Assembly (NCBI RefSeq): GCF_016920785.2
Contig: NW_024609846.1
Span: forward strand, 76,827,816-76,891,815
DNA length: 64,000 nucleotides
Source of the DNA: Ixodes scapularis
Taxonomy: Eukaryota > Arthropoda > Arachnida > Ixodida > Ixodidae
Direction of reading: 5' to 3'
A program made the position numbers and the translations under genes. Positions 21,354-30,311 of the stretch are shown piece by piece. A model generated the notes under the pieces. That model was not told the origin of the DNA, did not search any database, and saw only the letters and a program-made list of their open reading frames with translations. The first letter of the stretch is position 1. Every line of letters starts with the position of its first letter.

Positions 21354-22303
21354 CCCAAGCCCACAAGGACGTTCTTTCAGGAATGAATCATTTGCTCATC
21401 CGTTATTCTACATCCAGCGTGACTTAACGAACATAAGATTACTAAGCTTTTCTTTCGTGGACGCCGGCACGAGATGGGACTTTCTATTTGTGCGAAAGCG
21501 AGGCTTCCCATCGAAGACAAAATCCCAAAGTCTGACTTTTTCGAGGTCTGACTAAATCGAGCAAACCGTCGAGATTATAATTTATACCGAACTGAAAGAC
21601 TTAATTTCTGGTTTATTAAAATTAACAATACAAAAAACGCAGTTTTTTTATGTTTTTCTTTTGTTTAGAGGCGTGTCGTTTTATACCACCATAATACGGA
21701 AGCAAACGGTGAGAGTTCGGTCGATCCATCTCTGCCCAAGGAGTTTCGTCACTTCTAGTGACGTAACTCCAGTGTCCAGTACCGCAAATAACTATTAGTT
21801 GTCGTTTTTCTTCTTTTTTTTTTTTTTATTGCGTTGCAAGTTTATTGAAAGTGTTATCCATCATCAAAAAATGTGGACTTGCCCGCACAGTCTGAGTACT
21901 CACACATTTAGTTTGGCTCCGGAGTGCGGCTATAGCCATTTAAGTGAAAACATGATTTGTCGTTTTTGAGCTTTTAAGTGTTTTACGAGCCCACACGACG
22001 GCTGTGTATCGTGAACTCGAATAATTGGGAACCGAACCTGTTTTATTCGCTAAGCCGTTGTCGCTACTGCGGTCTAAAGTAAGAACCACGTGTGAGCGAT
22101 TACTCCAAGCGACGCGACAGGGCCCGCTGTCGCTCGGTTGGTTGAAACTCACGCAAGCGACGCACGTCGCAATAAAAAAACAGCGAGAAGTGTCGCACGT
22201 GCGTGTGCCGTGATAGTGACGTCACAAAACGTTTCGTTCCATTGGTTCTCACCCGAGCCACTTATGGGCGACGCGTGAAAACGGGCAATATTTTCTGGAT
22301 ATC
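21354..22303. other. No gene recognised
   Basis: Candidate intron DNA of the M13 gene. T-run at 21813-21827. No supported ORF or repeat pair. Confidence 0.35.
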
Positions 22304-22568
22304 TATACTTCGTTTCAGCTTCGGTCCGAGCGCGGCCGATGTTACGAGCAGAAAGGTCAATCAAACAGCGCAGAAAGCAAAACGCCATGGCGTGCTCTCT
22401 GCAGTTGATAGAACCAGCCGGTATTCGCCGTGTCTCTGTGCGCGCTCCTCCGCCGGCTAGTCCTATCAAGAGCAGAGCACGCCATGACGCTGCGCTTTTT
22501 GCGCTCTCTGATTGGCCCTTTGGCTCATAACATCGGCCGCGCTCGAAACGAAGCTGAAATGAAGTATA
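22304..22568. mobile_element. Palindromic MITE family 'TATACTTCG', copy 2
   Basis: 265 bp, TATACTTCGTTTCAGCTTCG to the mirrored CTGAAATGAAGTATA. The arms match copy 1 (12730-12995). The central loop is in the opposite orientation relative to the arms. Confidence 0.93.
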
Positions 22569-23112
22569 GAAACGAGCAACGGGACGGGCGGCAGCGACGG
22601 GTGGCGGCAAATCTCGCCGCCCGTCGCCTGGTCTCGCTCGCCAAATCGCTTACAAGTAATTCAACCTTAAATTGTAATAAAGAAAAAGAAAAGTTTGGAA
22701 TAATTGAAATTTAGTGCCACATGATGATGATGTATCAACCCTCGATGCTCGCAAAGCGCATAGAAAGCGCAATCCGACAACGGCGAACGCGAAATGAAGA
22801 CCACATCTGTGGGCGCTCCATTGTCTTCATTATAGGGAGAGTTAGAAATGCACCACTTACACGCTACTGGCCTTTTCACAAAAAAAAGAAAAAGTAAATT
22901 TGAACCCTTTAAAAATTTAGTTTCTTAAAGAAAAAAACTGGTGCCTGTAGAATAAACCGATAGCAGTTCAATGCTTTACGTCGGCGAACTGTTTAACGAA
23001 GTAAAAATTAAGTTCGTGCTCCTTTTACGCACATACATGTATTCGACCCTTCGAGCTTTCAGATATCAGAAGTTTTCTGCCATTAGGTTTCGTCACCTTT
23101 TTTTTCTTTCAG

Positions 23113-23236
23113 AATCAACGAGGCGGTTAGGAACGACAAGTACTTCCAGGAACACCACTGCACAAAAGGAGAGAAGATGTTCAAACCCACGCGCAAGTTG
23201 TGCTATCTGTGGCACAGTACCCGAAGGAACTACTGA
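23113..23236 (+). CDS. M13 (neprilysin-like) metallopeptidase, last exon
   Basis: After a strong polypyrimidine tract and acceptor (TTTTTTTTCTTTCAG, ending 23112), the frame with two bases from the previous exon reads INEAVRNDKYFQEHHC, then TKGEKMFKPTRKLCYLW, then seven residues and TGA (23234-23236). This is the C-terminal signature of M13 zinc peptidases: R-V/I-N-x-x-V-x-N-x-x-x-F-x-x-x-F-x-C, a short G-x-x-M-x-P turn, and terminal C-x-x-W, where the two cysteines form conserved disulfides in the extracellular domain. An AATAAA signal follows at 23285-23290. Earlier candidate exons lie at 12222, 15896 and 19458. The exons with HExxH and ENxxD are not identified here, so activity cannot be judged. 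Seven extra residues after the usual terminal Trp are unusual. Confidence 0.82.
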
Positions 23237-23284
23237 ATGCGCTTCCACCTTTCTCAGTGCCGCGGTGAAGGCTTCGCAGGTTGC

Positions 23285-23290
23285 AATAAA
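23285..23290 (+). promoter_or_regulatory. Polyadenylation signal AATAAA
   Basis: Canonical hexamer about 50 nt after the M13 stop codon, consistent with the gene's 3' end. Confidence 0.55.
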
Positions 23291-23416
23291 CGAACTCCAC
23301 AACCTCCGTGAACCGGCTCCTCAGTACTTACACAAATTGTTGGCGAAATGCGCGACCAAAAGCGTCGCTGTCATCGGCCTTCCACGATGGGTCAAACGCT
23401 CACATGACCTCTTGAG

Positions 23417-23741
23417 TATAGGGGGCATTCACAGGACGCCATATTGTTGGACGTTGTTTACAGCGCATGCTCAGAACTAGCTTCCACTTATTGTCTTCTA
23501 AGAACAACGATTCGGATTATGTGGACTGGATGCTGAACGCGCATTCTTGTGCACTCTTCGCAGGCGGTGCAGCCAAAGCTATGGATACCCGTGCGCCCGC
23601 AGACCTTGAGCACCGATCAAAGCTGTGCTCGCGCGGTGTTCGCTTCTTCTGAAATGCCAGAAACATATGTCCTCAAGCATCGTTCTGAGCGTGCGCTGCG
23701 AACAACGTCCAACAAAATGGCGGCCCGTGAATACCCCTTGT
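23417..23741. mobile_element. MITE family 'GGACGCCATATTTG', copy 4 (long variant)
   Basis: 325 bp with inverted ends of about 60 bp. The left reads TATAGGGGGCATTCACAGGA and continues GTTGGACGTTGTTTACAGCG; the right mirrors it as CAAGGGGTATTCACGGGCCG. It shares the outer 30 bp and the GCGCATGCTCAGAAC word with copies 1-3 and 5, but has a different, longer interior. Confidence 0.85.
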
Positions 23742-23899
23742 GGACCCACACGCGGCCCTGAGGTCACGCAGCTGCGGTGGCGCTGTCGACGGCACTGCGC
23801 ATGCGCAGATGCTTCACACGAATTCGGTTTCTGCGCACGCGCAGTGCCCACACCTTGTGTTGGGCAAACGCGGGCTTGTTTGTAAACAGCGTGTCGGTC

Positions 23900-24235
23900 T
23901 ATAGACGATAGCAAGCATGGCGACAGGCCGCCGCCATGCTTGTATTCGTGTGGGCACGTCCGCGCAATTGCGTAAGCGCGAAACACATGTACGACGAAAC
24001 CGTCCGATCCGACGTCCGACCGCGCAATACGACGGTCGGAGGCGAGGGTTTTCAACGCTCTCCGATGCTACGAACACCCTCTCTCCCAAGGTCGTTCCGG
24101 TAGTCCGCACGTCGGATCGGAAGGTTTCGTCGTACATGTGTTTCGCGCTTTAAAGCTACGTTCATGCATGCGCACGCTGCACGTGCTTGTAAACAGGGGG
24201 CAGTAGTCGGGGCTCCATGCTTGCAATTGTCTATA
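23900..24235. mobile_element. MITE with TATAGACAATTGCAAG ends, nested inverted repeats
   Basis: 336 bp from TATAGACGATAGCAAGCATGG to the mirrored CCATGCTTGCAATTGTCTATA. A second, inner inverted repeat (23968-24008 and 24110-24152, sharing GCGCGAAACACATGTACGAC) gives a double-palindrome structure. The right end shares TATA with the adjacent MITE at 24232. Confidence 0.85.
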
Positions 24236-24431
24236 AGGAGTATTCAATGGGCGCCATATTTGCGGGTGCTGTCTAGAGCGGATGCTCAGAACGAGCCCCC
24301 ATTATTAGGCTGCTAAAACCGGCCGTTTTCACGGTGTGGAATGCACGTTGCAAAAGAACCCTGGAAGCTAGCCATCAGCACGCGCTCAGCAGTCGTGCAC
24401 ACAGCTATGGCTTCCAGTGAATACTTCCTAA
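24232..24431. mobile_element. MITE family 'GGACGCCATATTTG', copy 5
   Basis: 200 bp, TATAAGGAGTATTCAATGGG to the mirrored CCAGTGAATACTTCCTAAA. It abuts the 23900-24235 element, suggesting insertion at or beside its end. Confidence 0.88.
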
Positions 24432-24488
24432 AGGATTATATCTCCTCTCATTGAAGGAATTGAGAACATAGTCAGACTCTCCACTTTA

Positions 24489-26045
24489 TAATAATAATAA
24501 TAATAATAATAATGTGTTTTATTCCCTTTACAAATACATACAAATAATGCTGGCCTACAAAAGCAGTATTCTGCTTGTGCGTAGGACCAGACAATCCAGC
24601 GAAATACATATTAATACATCATCATAAAAAAAAAATATATCGGACGAGTGCAATGTGGCCATTGATACCAACATTAATACAAAACAAAGCCGCAATTCGG
24701 CACAAAACAAAATGAACACAACTATCGAAATCATGAAGAGGCAAGTATACACTGATGGGAGTAAAGCAGTGTTTATGGAGGTAATGAGAGGCACCAGTTT
24801 TTTATTTCTTTTTTTAGTACTTTTATCGAATTTATTTTCATTAAAGGCTCAGTGAGCTCATTAAATAAGGTGGGAATAAAGTGAGCTCTGCATCTTTTTC
24901 CGTATCGCGTGTAAATTCTGGGGATTATAAACCTTTCTTAGCGCCTTAGGTCCCTAGGCTTGTCCACTGGAACCTTGAACGTTGCATCGTAGAAATAATT
25001 TATAAACGTAACGTATCTATGAAAATTTTTAAAGAATAAAATTTGGAGCTTCTTTGCTTTATCTTCCATATCTAATGTTCCGTATGTAGTTCCGTATGTG
25101 ATGTTTTTAACCATATGTTTTAAAATTCTGTTTACTGCATTTGTCTTGTATGGAGAACAGTGACCATATAAAGTGATTCCATATCGTAGAATTGATTCAG
25201 CTAACGACCTGTACACCAGTAGTCTTATCTTTACGCTGCACAAGCTTCTTATTCTGTACAGATATGCTGAAACGGCACGTAGTCTTTTAGTCACAAATTC
25301 CACATGTTGATTCCATGATAAATGTTCGTCGACGTATAATCCTAGATATTTTACACAATTATCGTATGGCAAAGGTTTACAAGTACAATTATTACACGGT
25401 GTCGAATGAAGTAAAATTCTAGGTGACATATCAATACGTTTATGAGAATTTCGGAAACACAGTAACTTAGTTTTGGCAAAATTAACGGAAATGGCATTTG
25501 AGTTAAACCAACCTATTAGTTCATTTATATCTCTTTGGAAGACTAAAACAGCATCATCATAGTTTTCATAAGGTAAAACTAGCACCGTATCGTCAGCATA
25601 CTGAAATAGCTTAGATCGTAGAGGTAGAATACCCAAATCATTTATGTAAACGTTAAATAAAATTGGTCCCAGAGTGCTACCTTGTGGTACACCACATTCG
25701 ACTTTAACTGTACTACTTATATTATTCATAATTTTAACCATTTGTTGCCTGTCGTTAAAGTAATTCTGAAAAAAGTTATAAAACTGTCCCCTGAAGCCCA
25801 ATCTGTAAAGATTTTCAAGTAACAGAGAATGATCAATGGTATCAAAAGCCTTCGATAGATCTATAAAAAGTGCCAGGGCAATCTTGTTATTGTCTAGTGC
25901 TTGATTAACACAGTCAGAAAAATCTTCTAAAAGTGTAATAGTACTTTTTTGTTGTCGAAAACCATATTGCGTACTAGAAAATAAATTAAATTTATCACAA
26001 AAATTGGTCATTGTTAGTTGTACCCACTTCTCGATTATATGAGCT
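24489..26045 (-). pseudogene. LINE B, 3' half: reverse transcriptase and 3' UTR
   Basis: The minus-strand frame 26011-24938 carries most of a reverse transcriptase: QYGFRQQKSTITLLEDF, LFIDLSKAFDTIDHSLLL, ECGVPQGSTLGPILF, the catalytic QYADD, then KLLCFRNS, VKYLGLYVDEHLSW and the thumb and C-terminal region. After the stop comes about 450 bp of 3' UTR ending in an (ATT)n tail (24489-24516 on the plus strand). The coding frame continues to the right as far as 26045, where a Ty3-type element interrupts it between 'RPISILPAL' and 'IIEKW'. Clade: a Jockey/CR1/L2-type LINE from its motifs; the exact clade needs phylogeny. No frameshift is visible in this half. Confidence 0.9.
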
Positions 26046-26179
26046 TGTTGGGAGCTGGGACGAAACTAACCAGCTCGGACAGCGTTTGGATTCGAAGTGT
26101 TTTAATCGCTCGCGCTGCAGAGGCAGCTGAACCTCGTCGTCGTCGTTCATGGCGTAGGCTGGCTTTGAGTGTCGCTACA
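26046..26179 (-). repeat. 3' LTR of Ty3-type element
   Basis: 134 bp, identical to the other LTR except at two positions. In element orientation it starts TGTAGCGACACTC and ends GCTCCCAACA. The target duplication AGCT lies at 26042-26045. The gag-pol stop codon lies inside it. Confidence 0.95.
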
Positions 26180-29100
26180 AGGCTCCCCCCTGTGGAGCCG
26201 TGGGCCCTGGAAGGGTCCATGTGATGTGCTTGGTTCTTGTTGCAAGCGCCGAAGGTGCTGACGGGGCAGGGGCGGTTGCAGAGGATGCAGGAGATATGGC
26301 TTCTAGGTAGGCCGGCTTGACACGGTCGGTCGTGACTACGTCACGACGGCCGTTTACGTCTAGTGTAAAGGTCTTGGCTTGCCGATCCAGCACTCTGAAC
26401 GGGCCGTCGTAGGCCGGTTCCAACGGTCGACGGACCTGGTCGCGACGTAAGAAAACGTGCGAGCACGTCTCGAGGTCTTGGCTAACGAAGACGTGTCGAT
26501 GGCTCCGTTGAGCTGGTAAAACGGGACGGAGAAGACGAAAGGTTTGTCGAAGGTCGTCAATGTAGCCACTGGGGTCTTCTCTTGACTCAGATGAGGGTGG
26601 AGAGAAGAACTCGCCGGGTAGGCGCAGTGGCGTGCCGTAGACCAACTCGGCTGCAGAACAGCCAAGATCTGCCTTAAGCGCCGAGCGAAGGCCCAGCAGA
26701 ACGAGAGGAAGGTGGTCGGCCCAACGTTCTCGCGGCTCGTATGTGGCAAGAGCTGCCTTCAACTGGCGGTGCAGCCGTTCCACCATGCCGTTAGCCGACG
26801 GATGGTAAGAGGTGGTGTGGATGTGTCTGATGCCTAGGACGGTGGTGTGGGCGGCAAACAGAGCGGACTGAAATCGCCGTCCCCTGTCAGTAGTGACCAC
26901 AGCAGGGCAGCCGAAACGGGACACCCAGCCGTCGACGAAGGCTGTAGCGACTGTTTTCGCTGTGATATCAGGGACAGGGAATGCTTCGGGCCATCTCGTG
27001 AATCTGTCCACGCATGTCAGCAAATAGCGGGCTCCCTGTGATGATGGAAAGGGTCCCACTAAGTCGATGTGGACGTGTGCAAACCTGGAGTCCGGTGGTC
27101 GGAAGGGTGAGATAGGGGTGATTGTGTGTCGCGTGATCTTGACGCGTTGGCACTGCACGCAGGTTCGTGCCCAGCAACGGACATCCGCGTTCATGCTGGA
27201 CCAGAAAAAACGAGCAGTTATTAATTTCTGTGAAGCACGGATTCCTGAGTGGCTCTTGTTGTGCAGGTTGTTGAAAAGAGCGCGACGAAATGCTGGTGGT
27301 ACGAATGGTCGGGACACACCAGTTGTCGTCTCGCAGGTAACTGTTGTTGGAGAAAAGGGCAGAGGAACGTCAGCAAACTTCAGTGATCCAGGAGCGGCAC
27401 GCAAGCGTTGCAGCTCGGGATCGTTTGCTTGAGCAGTTGCCAGCTCCTCCCAGTTCACCAGATCTGCTGAAGAAATAGCACTGACGCGGGAGAGTGCGTC
27501 CGCAGCAGTGTTTTCATGGCCTTTGACATGGCGGATATCGACGGTAAACTCTGATATAAAGCAGAGGTGCCGGATGTCACGTGCTGTGTGGTCGCTGTGG
27601 TTTCGTTGGAATGCGAACGTCAAGGGCTTATGATCTGTAAGAACATGGAAGCTCCGGCCTTCGAGGAAGTGGCGAAAGTGTTTGATGGAAAGGTACACAG
27701 CCAGAAGTTCGCGTGCGAAAGTACTGTACTTCTGTTCTGGGTTCTTGAGCTTGTGGGAGAAAAATCCGAGAGGCTGCCAGCCATTGACATTCTGCTGAAG
27801 AACCGCACCGACCGCTACGCTTGATGCGTCGGTGGCGAGTCGTAGCTCTGCGTTTGGAACGGGGTGAATGAGCATTGCAGCGTCAGCGAGCGCCTTTTTC
27901 GCTGAAGAAAAAGCAGACGCTGCATCTTCGTTCCACTCAAGAGGCGCAGAGGGTTCTTTCTTGGTGGCGAGAAGATCCGTCAACGGCTTGATCAGTTCCG
28001 CACAACTCGGTAGGAAACGGCGATGAAAATTTAGGAGACCTAGAAATTCGCGCAGTTTCTTCAGAGATGTTGGCTGCGGAAAGTCTCGAATGGCCGTAAC
28101 TTTTGCATCTAAGGGTTTGATGCCTTGAGGTGTTACCTGATGCCCCAGAAATTCGATGGTCGTCACGCCGAAGGTGCACTTGTTCTGGTTGATGACCATC
28201 CCGTAGTCATCGAGGCGGGTGAAAAGAGCGCGCAGGTGCTCCTCATGCTCGGCCTCTGACGTGCTGGCGACCAAGAGATCGTCGAGGTAAGCAAAGACGA
28301 AGTCTAGACCTCGGGTGACCTCGTTGATGGTACGTTGAAATGTTTGGGCGGCATTCCGCAAACCGAACGGCATCCTCACATACTCAAAGAGGCCAAATGG
28401 TGTGGTGATGGCGGTCTTTGGTATGTCGGCAGGCTCAACCGGAATCTGGTGGTATGCCTTCACCAAGTCGATCTTAGAGAATATCTGGCAACCAGCCAGA
28501 TTCGTTGTGAAGTCCTGTATGTGGGGTAGCGGGTAGCGGTCAGGCTGGGTGTTGGCATTGAGGGCGCGGTAATCGCCACATGGTCTCCAGTCGCCTGGGT
28601 CTCTCTTGGGGACCATGTGCAGTGGGGAGGCCCAGTTGCTCGATGATGGACGAACAATGCCAAGTTCCAGCATATGCTCAAACTCACGACGAGCAATGGC
28701 AAGGCGTTCTCCAGACAGCCGTCGAGGACGAGCGAAAACAGGGGGGCCAGAGGTGACAATGTGGTGAGTAATGGTGTGCTTCACCGGTGACTCCCTTGTG
28801 TGTGGCCTCGTAAGGTTCGGAAAATTCGCGAGAATTTTCTCATAGGCCGTTGATGGTGAAAACGCTCTAAGTCCTGTTGCCATGGTCGTAGAGAGCACGC
28901 CATTCACGGAGAGGTGTGTCGTCAGGTCGATGAGGCGTCGTGAATGAATGTCGACAGCCAGTTTGTAGAATTTGAGAAAGTTCGCTCCCAGGATAGCCTG
29001 CTTGATGTCGGCGACGATGAACAGCCACCGGAATGTGCGGCGCAGTCCAAGGTTGATTGTGAGGGACCGCTGACCGTAGGTGGCGATAGGTGAGTTGTTG

Positions 29101-30128
29101 ATCGCTTGGAGCGGGGAGGTCTTTTGATTGCGTTGTCGGTCCCAAACAGAGGCCGGTAGAACGCTGACCTCGGCACCTGTGTCGACAAGGAAGCGATGGC
29201 CAGCCACCTTGTCAACTACATAAAAGAGGCGGCTTTCCTGTCGACTGGTATCACTTGCCGCCGTCAGTGCCCGGTCCTCGTAGTTTCCCACCGAAGAGCA
29301 GGGTTGGCTGCACTTTCGGGCATCGTTGCCGAAGGTACGGTGGTACCAACACACGCCCGAGCCCGAGCCAACTTGACTGCTGTTTGAGAAGGCGGAGCGC
29401 TCTACTGAGTTTGAGTGGGAGCGCAGGCTTCGGCGGGAGTGTGACCGTTGTTCACGACGTCGTGACAAGGGTGCGAGCTTGGCAAGCTGACGACTGATGG
29501 TCTCGACATGGTCCTCAAGACGACAAAGACTGGAATCTTCCGATGTTGTTGTGGGCGTTCTATTGGCGACAGCGCTGATGCCAGCGGCCCGCGAGTAGTC
29601 GGCGACGCGGTCGGCAAGCTCAGCGAGCTTGTCGAGCGACATGTCTTCCGCGGCTGCCAGAACCGGGACCATGGTCGATGGGAGCCGTTGTAAAAACAAC
29701 TCACGCAGGAGGTGGTTGTTGGGGTCTTGGTTCTGGGTTCCCAGCAGCTGACGCATTCGGTGGAGAAGCTGGGACGGTCGTCTGTCACCGAGCTCCTCGG
29801 TGTTAAGGAGTTGTTGAAGCCTGCTGCGCTCCGACTCGGTCTTGCGGTCAAGAATGGCGGCCTTCAGTTGGTCGAAGGGGCTGACCGGATCCGGAGTGGC
29901 CAGAATGTCGGCTAGCTCCTCGGCGACGTCGGCTGGCAAGGAGGACACGGTGTGAAGGTACCGCGTCTCCTGGCTGGTGATGTGCCGGAGACGGAACTGG
30001 GCCTCAACTTGCATGAGCCATACGATCGGATTTTTCGGCCAAAAAGGTGGCAGCCGAAAAGTCTGGATCACTGCCAAGGGTGAATGAAGGGCGTCACCGT
30101 CAGGAGCGTTGGACGCGCCGGCATCCAT
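26175..30128 (-). CDS. Gag-Pol polyprotein, Ty3-type retrotransposon (CsRn1-like)
   Basis: 1317 residues in one frame. Gag region at 1-250: a LPPFWPKNPIVWLMQVEAQF segment at 26-45 and a Ser/Arg-rich stretch at 222-245. Zinc motif C-x2-H-x9-C-x3-C at 260-277, CHCC rather than the usual CCHC. Aspartic protease DTGAE at 316-320. Reverse transcriptase 490-720, with YLDD at 614-617. RNase H 762-882, with acidic residues near 767, 807, 832 and 877. Integrase 950-1135: H-x-H at 956 and 960, C-x2-C at 990 and 993, and the DDE triad at about 1022, 1081 and 1117. All catalytic residues are present and no frameshift is needed, unlike most Ty3-type elements. The start at 30128 is the first ATG after the 5' LTR, 50 bp downstream. 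No envelope ORF. Confidence 0.95.
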   Translation of the reverse strand: MDAGASNAPDGDALHSPLAVIQTFRLPPFWPKNPIVWLMQVEAQFRLRHITSQETRYLHTVSSLPADVAEELADILATPDPVSPFDQLKAAILDRKTESERSRLQQLLNTEELGDRRPSQLLHRMRQLLGTQNQDPNNHLLRELFLQRLPSTMVPVLAAAEDMSLDKLAELADRVADYSRAAGISAVANRTPTTTSEDSSLCRLEDHVETISRQLAKLAPLSRRREQRSHSRRSLRSHSNSVERSAFSNSSQVGSGSGVCWYHRTFGNDARKCSQPCSSVGNYEDRALTAASDTSRQESRLFYVVDKVAGHRFLVDTGAEVSVLPASVWDRQRNQKTSPLQAINNSPIATYGQRSLTINLGLRRTFRWLFIVADIKQAILGANFLKFYKLAVDIHSRRLIDLTTHLSVNGVLSTTMATGLRAFSPSTAYEKILANFPNLTRPHTRESPVKHTITHHIVTSGPPVFARPRRLSGERLAIARREFEHMLELGIVRPSSSNWASPLHMVPKRDPGDWRPCGDYRALNANTQPDRYPLPHIQDFTTNLAGCQIFSKIDLVKAYHQIPVEPADIPKTAITTPFGLFEYVRMPFGLRNAAQTFQRTINEVTRGLDFVFAYLDDLLVASTSEAEHEEHLRALFTRLDDYGMVINQNKCTFGVTTIEFLGHQVTPQGIKPLDAKVTAIRDFPQPTSLKKLREFLGLLNFHRRFLPSCAELIKPLTDLLATKKEPSAPLEWNEDAASAFSSAKKALADAAMLIHPVPNAELRLATDASSVAVGAVLQQNVNGWQPLGFFSHKLKNPEQKYSTFARELLAVYLSIKHFRHFLEGRSFHVLTDHKPLTFAFQRNHSDHTARDIRHLCFISEFTVDIRHVKGHENTAADALSRVSAISSADLVNWEELATAQANDPELQRLRAAPGSLKFADVPLPFSPTTVTCETTTGVSRPFVPPAFRRALFNNLHNKSHSGIRASQKLITARFFWSSMNADVRCWARTCVQCQRVKITRHTITPISPFRPPDSRFAHVHIDLVGPFPSSQGARYLLTCVDRFTRWPEAFPVPDITAKTVATAFVDGWVSRFGCPAVVTTDRGRRFQSALFAAHTTVLGIRHIHTTSYHPSANGMVERLHRQLKAALATYEPRERWADHLPLVLLGLRSALKADLGCSAAELVYGTPLRLPGEFFSPPSSESREDPSGYIDDLRQTFRLLRPVLPAQRSHRHVFVSQDLETCSHVFLRRDQVRRPLEPAYDGPFRVLDRQAKTFTLDVNGRRDVVTTDRVKPAYLEAISPASSATAPAPSAPSALATRTKHITWTLPGPTAPQGGAL
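26180..26192 (-). promoter_or_regulatory. Polypurine tract
   Basis: CAGGGGGGAGCCT on the element strand, directly upstream of the 3' LTR; the expected primer site for plus-strand DNA synthesis. It lies within the last codons of gag-pol. Confidence 0.8.
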
Positions 30129-30152
30129 CGGAGCAGCAGACCTTGAAGGAGC

Positions 30153-30173
30153 GAGTTCGATTCCGGGTCACCA
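30153..30173 (-). promoter_or_regulatory. Primer-binding site
   Basis: On the element strand, TGGTGACCC lies four nt inside the 5' LTR. Its first nine bases complement the 3' end of tRNA-Trp (…GGGTCACCA). Beyond that, the match to a canonical tRNA-Trp is poor, so primer identity is tentative. Confidence 0.65.
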
Positions 30174-30177
30174 AATC

Positions 30178-30311
30178 TGTTGGGAGCTGGGACGAAACTA
30201 ACCAGCTCGGACAGCGTTTGGATTCGAACTGTTTTAATCGCTCGCGCTGCAGAGGCAGCTGAACCTCGTCGTCGTCTTTCATGGCGTAGGCTGGCTTTGA
30301 GTGTCGCTACA
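30178..30311 (-). repeat. 5' LTR of Ty3-type element
   Basis: 134 bp, unusually short for an LTR. Two substitutions against the 3' LTR. Followed by the duplication AGCT at 30312-30315. Confidence 0.95.

Larger units (their letters stand above)
26046..30311 (-). mobile_element. Ty3-type LTR retrotransposon, intact, 4266 bp
   Basis: Two 134-bp LTRs (two differences), a primer-binding site, one uninterrupted gag-pol ORF and a polypurine tract, flanked by the 4-bp duplication AGCT (26042-26045 and 30312-30315). It sits inside the RT of LINE B. The single ORF, CHCC-type gag zinc motif and tRNA-Trp-like primer site fit the CsRn1 branch of Ty3-type elements; this branch is inferred from remembered features. 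About 98.5% LTR identity marks a recent insertion. Confidence 0.95.

Noticed and set aside
26360..29915. Multiple plus- and minus-strand ORFs of 60-150 codons
   Set aside because: All are alternate-frame shadows of the gag-pol ORF.
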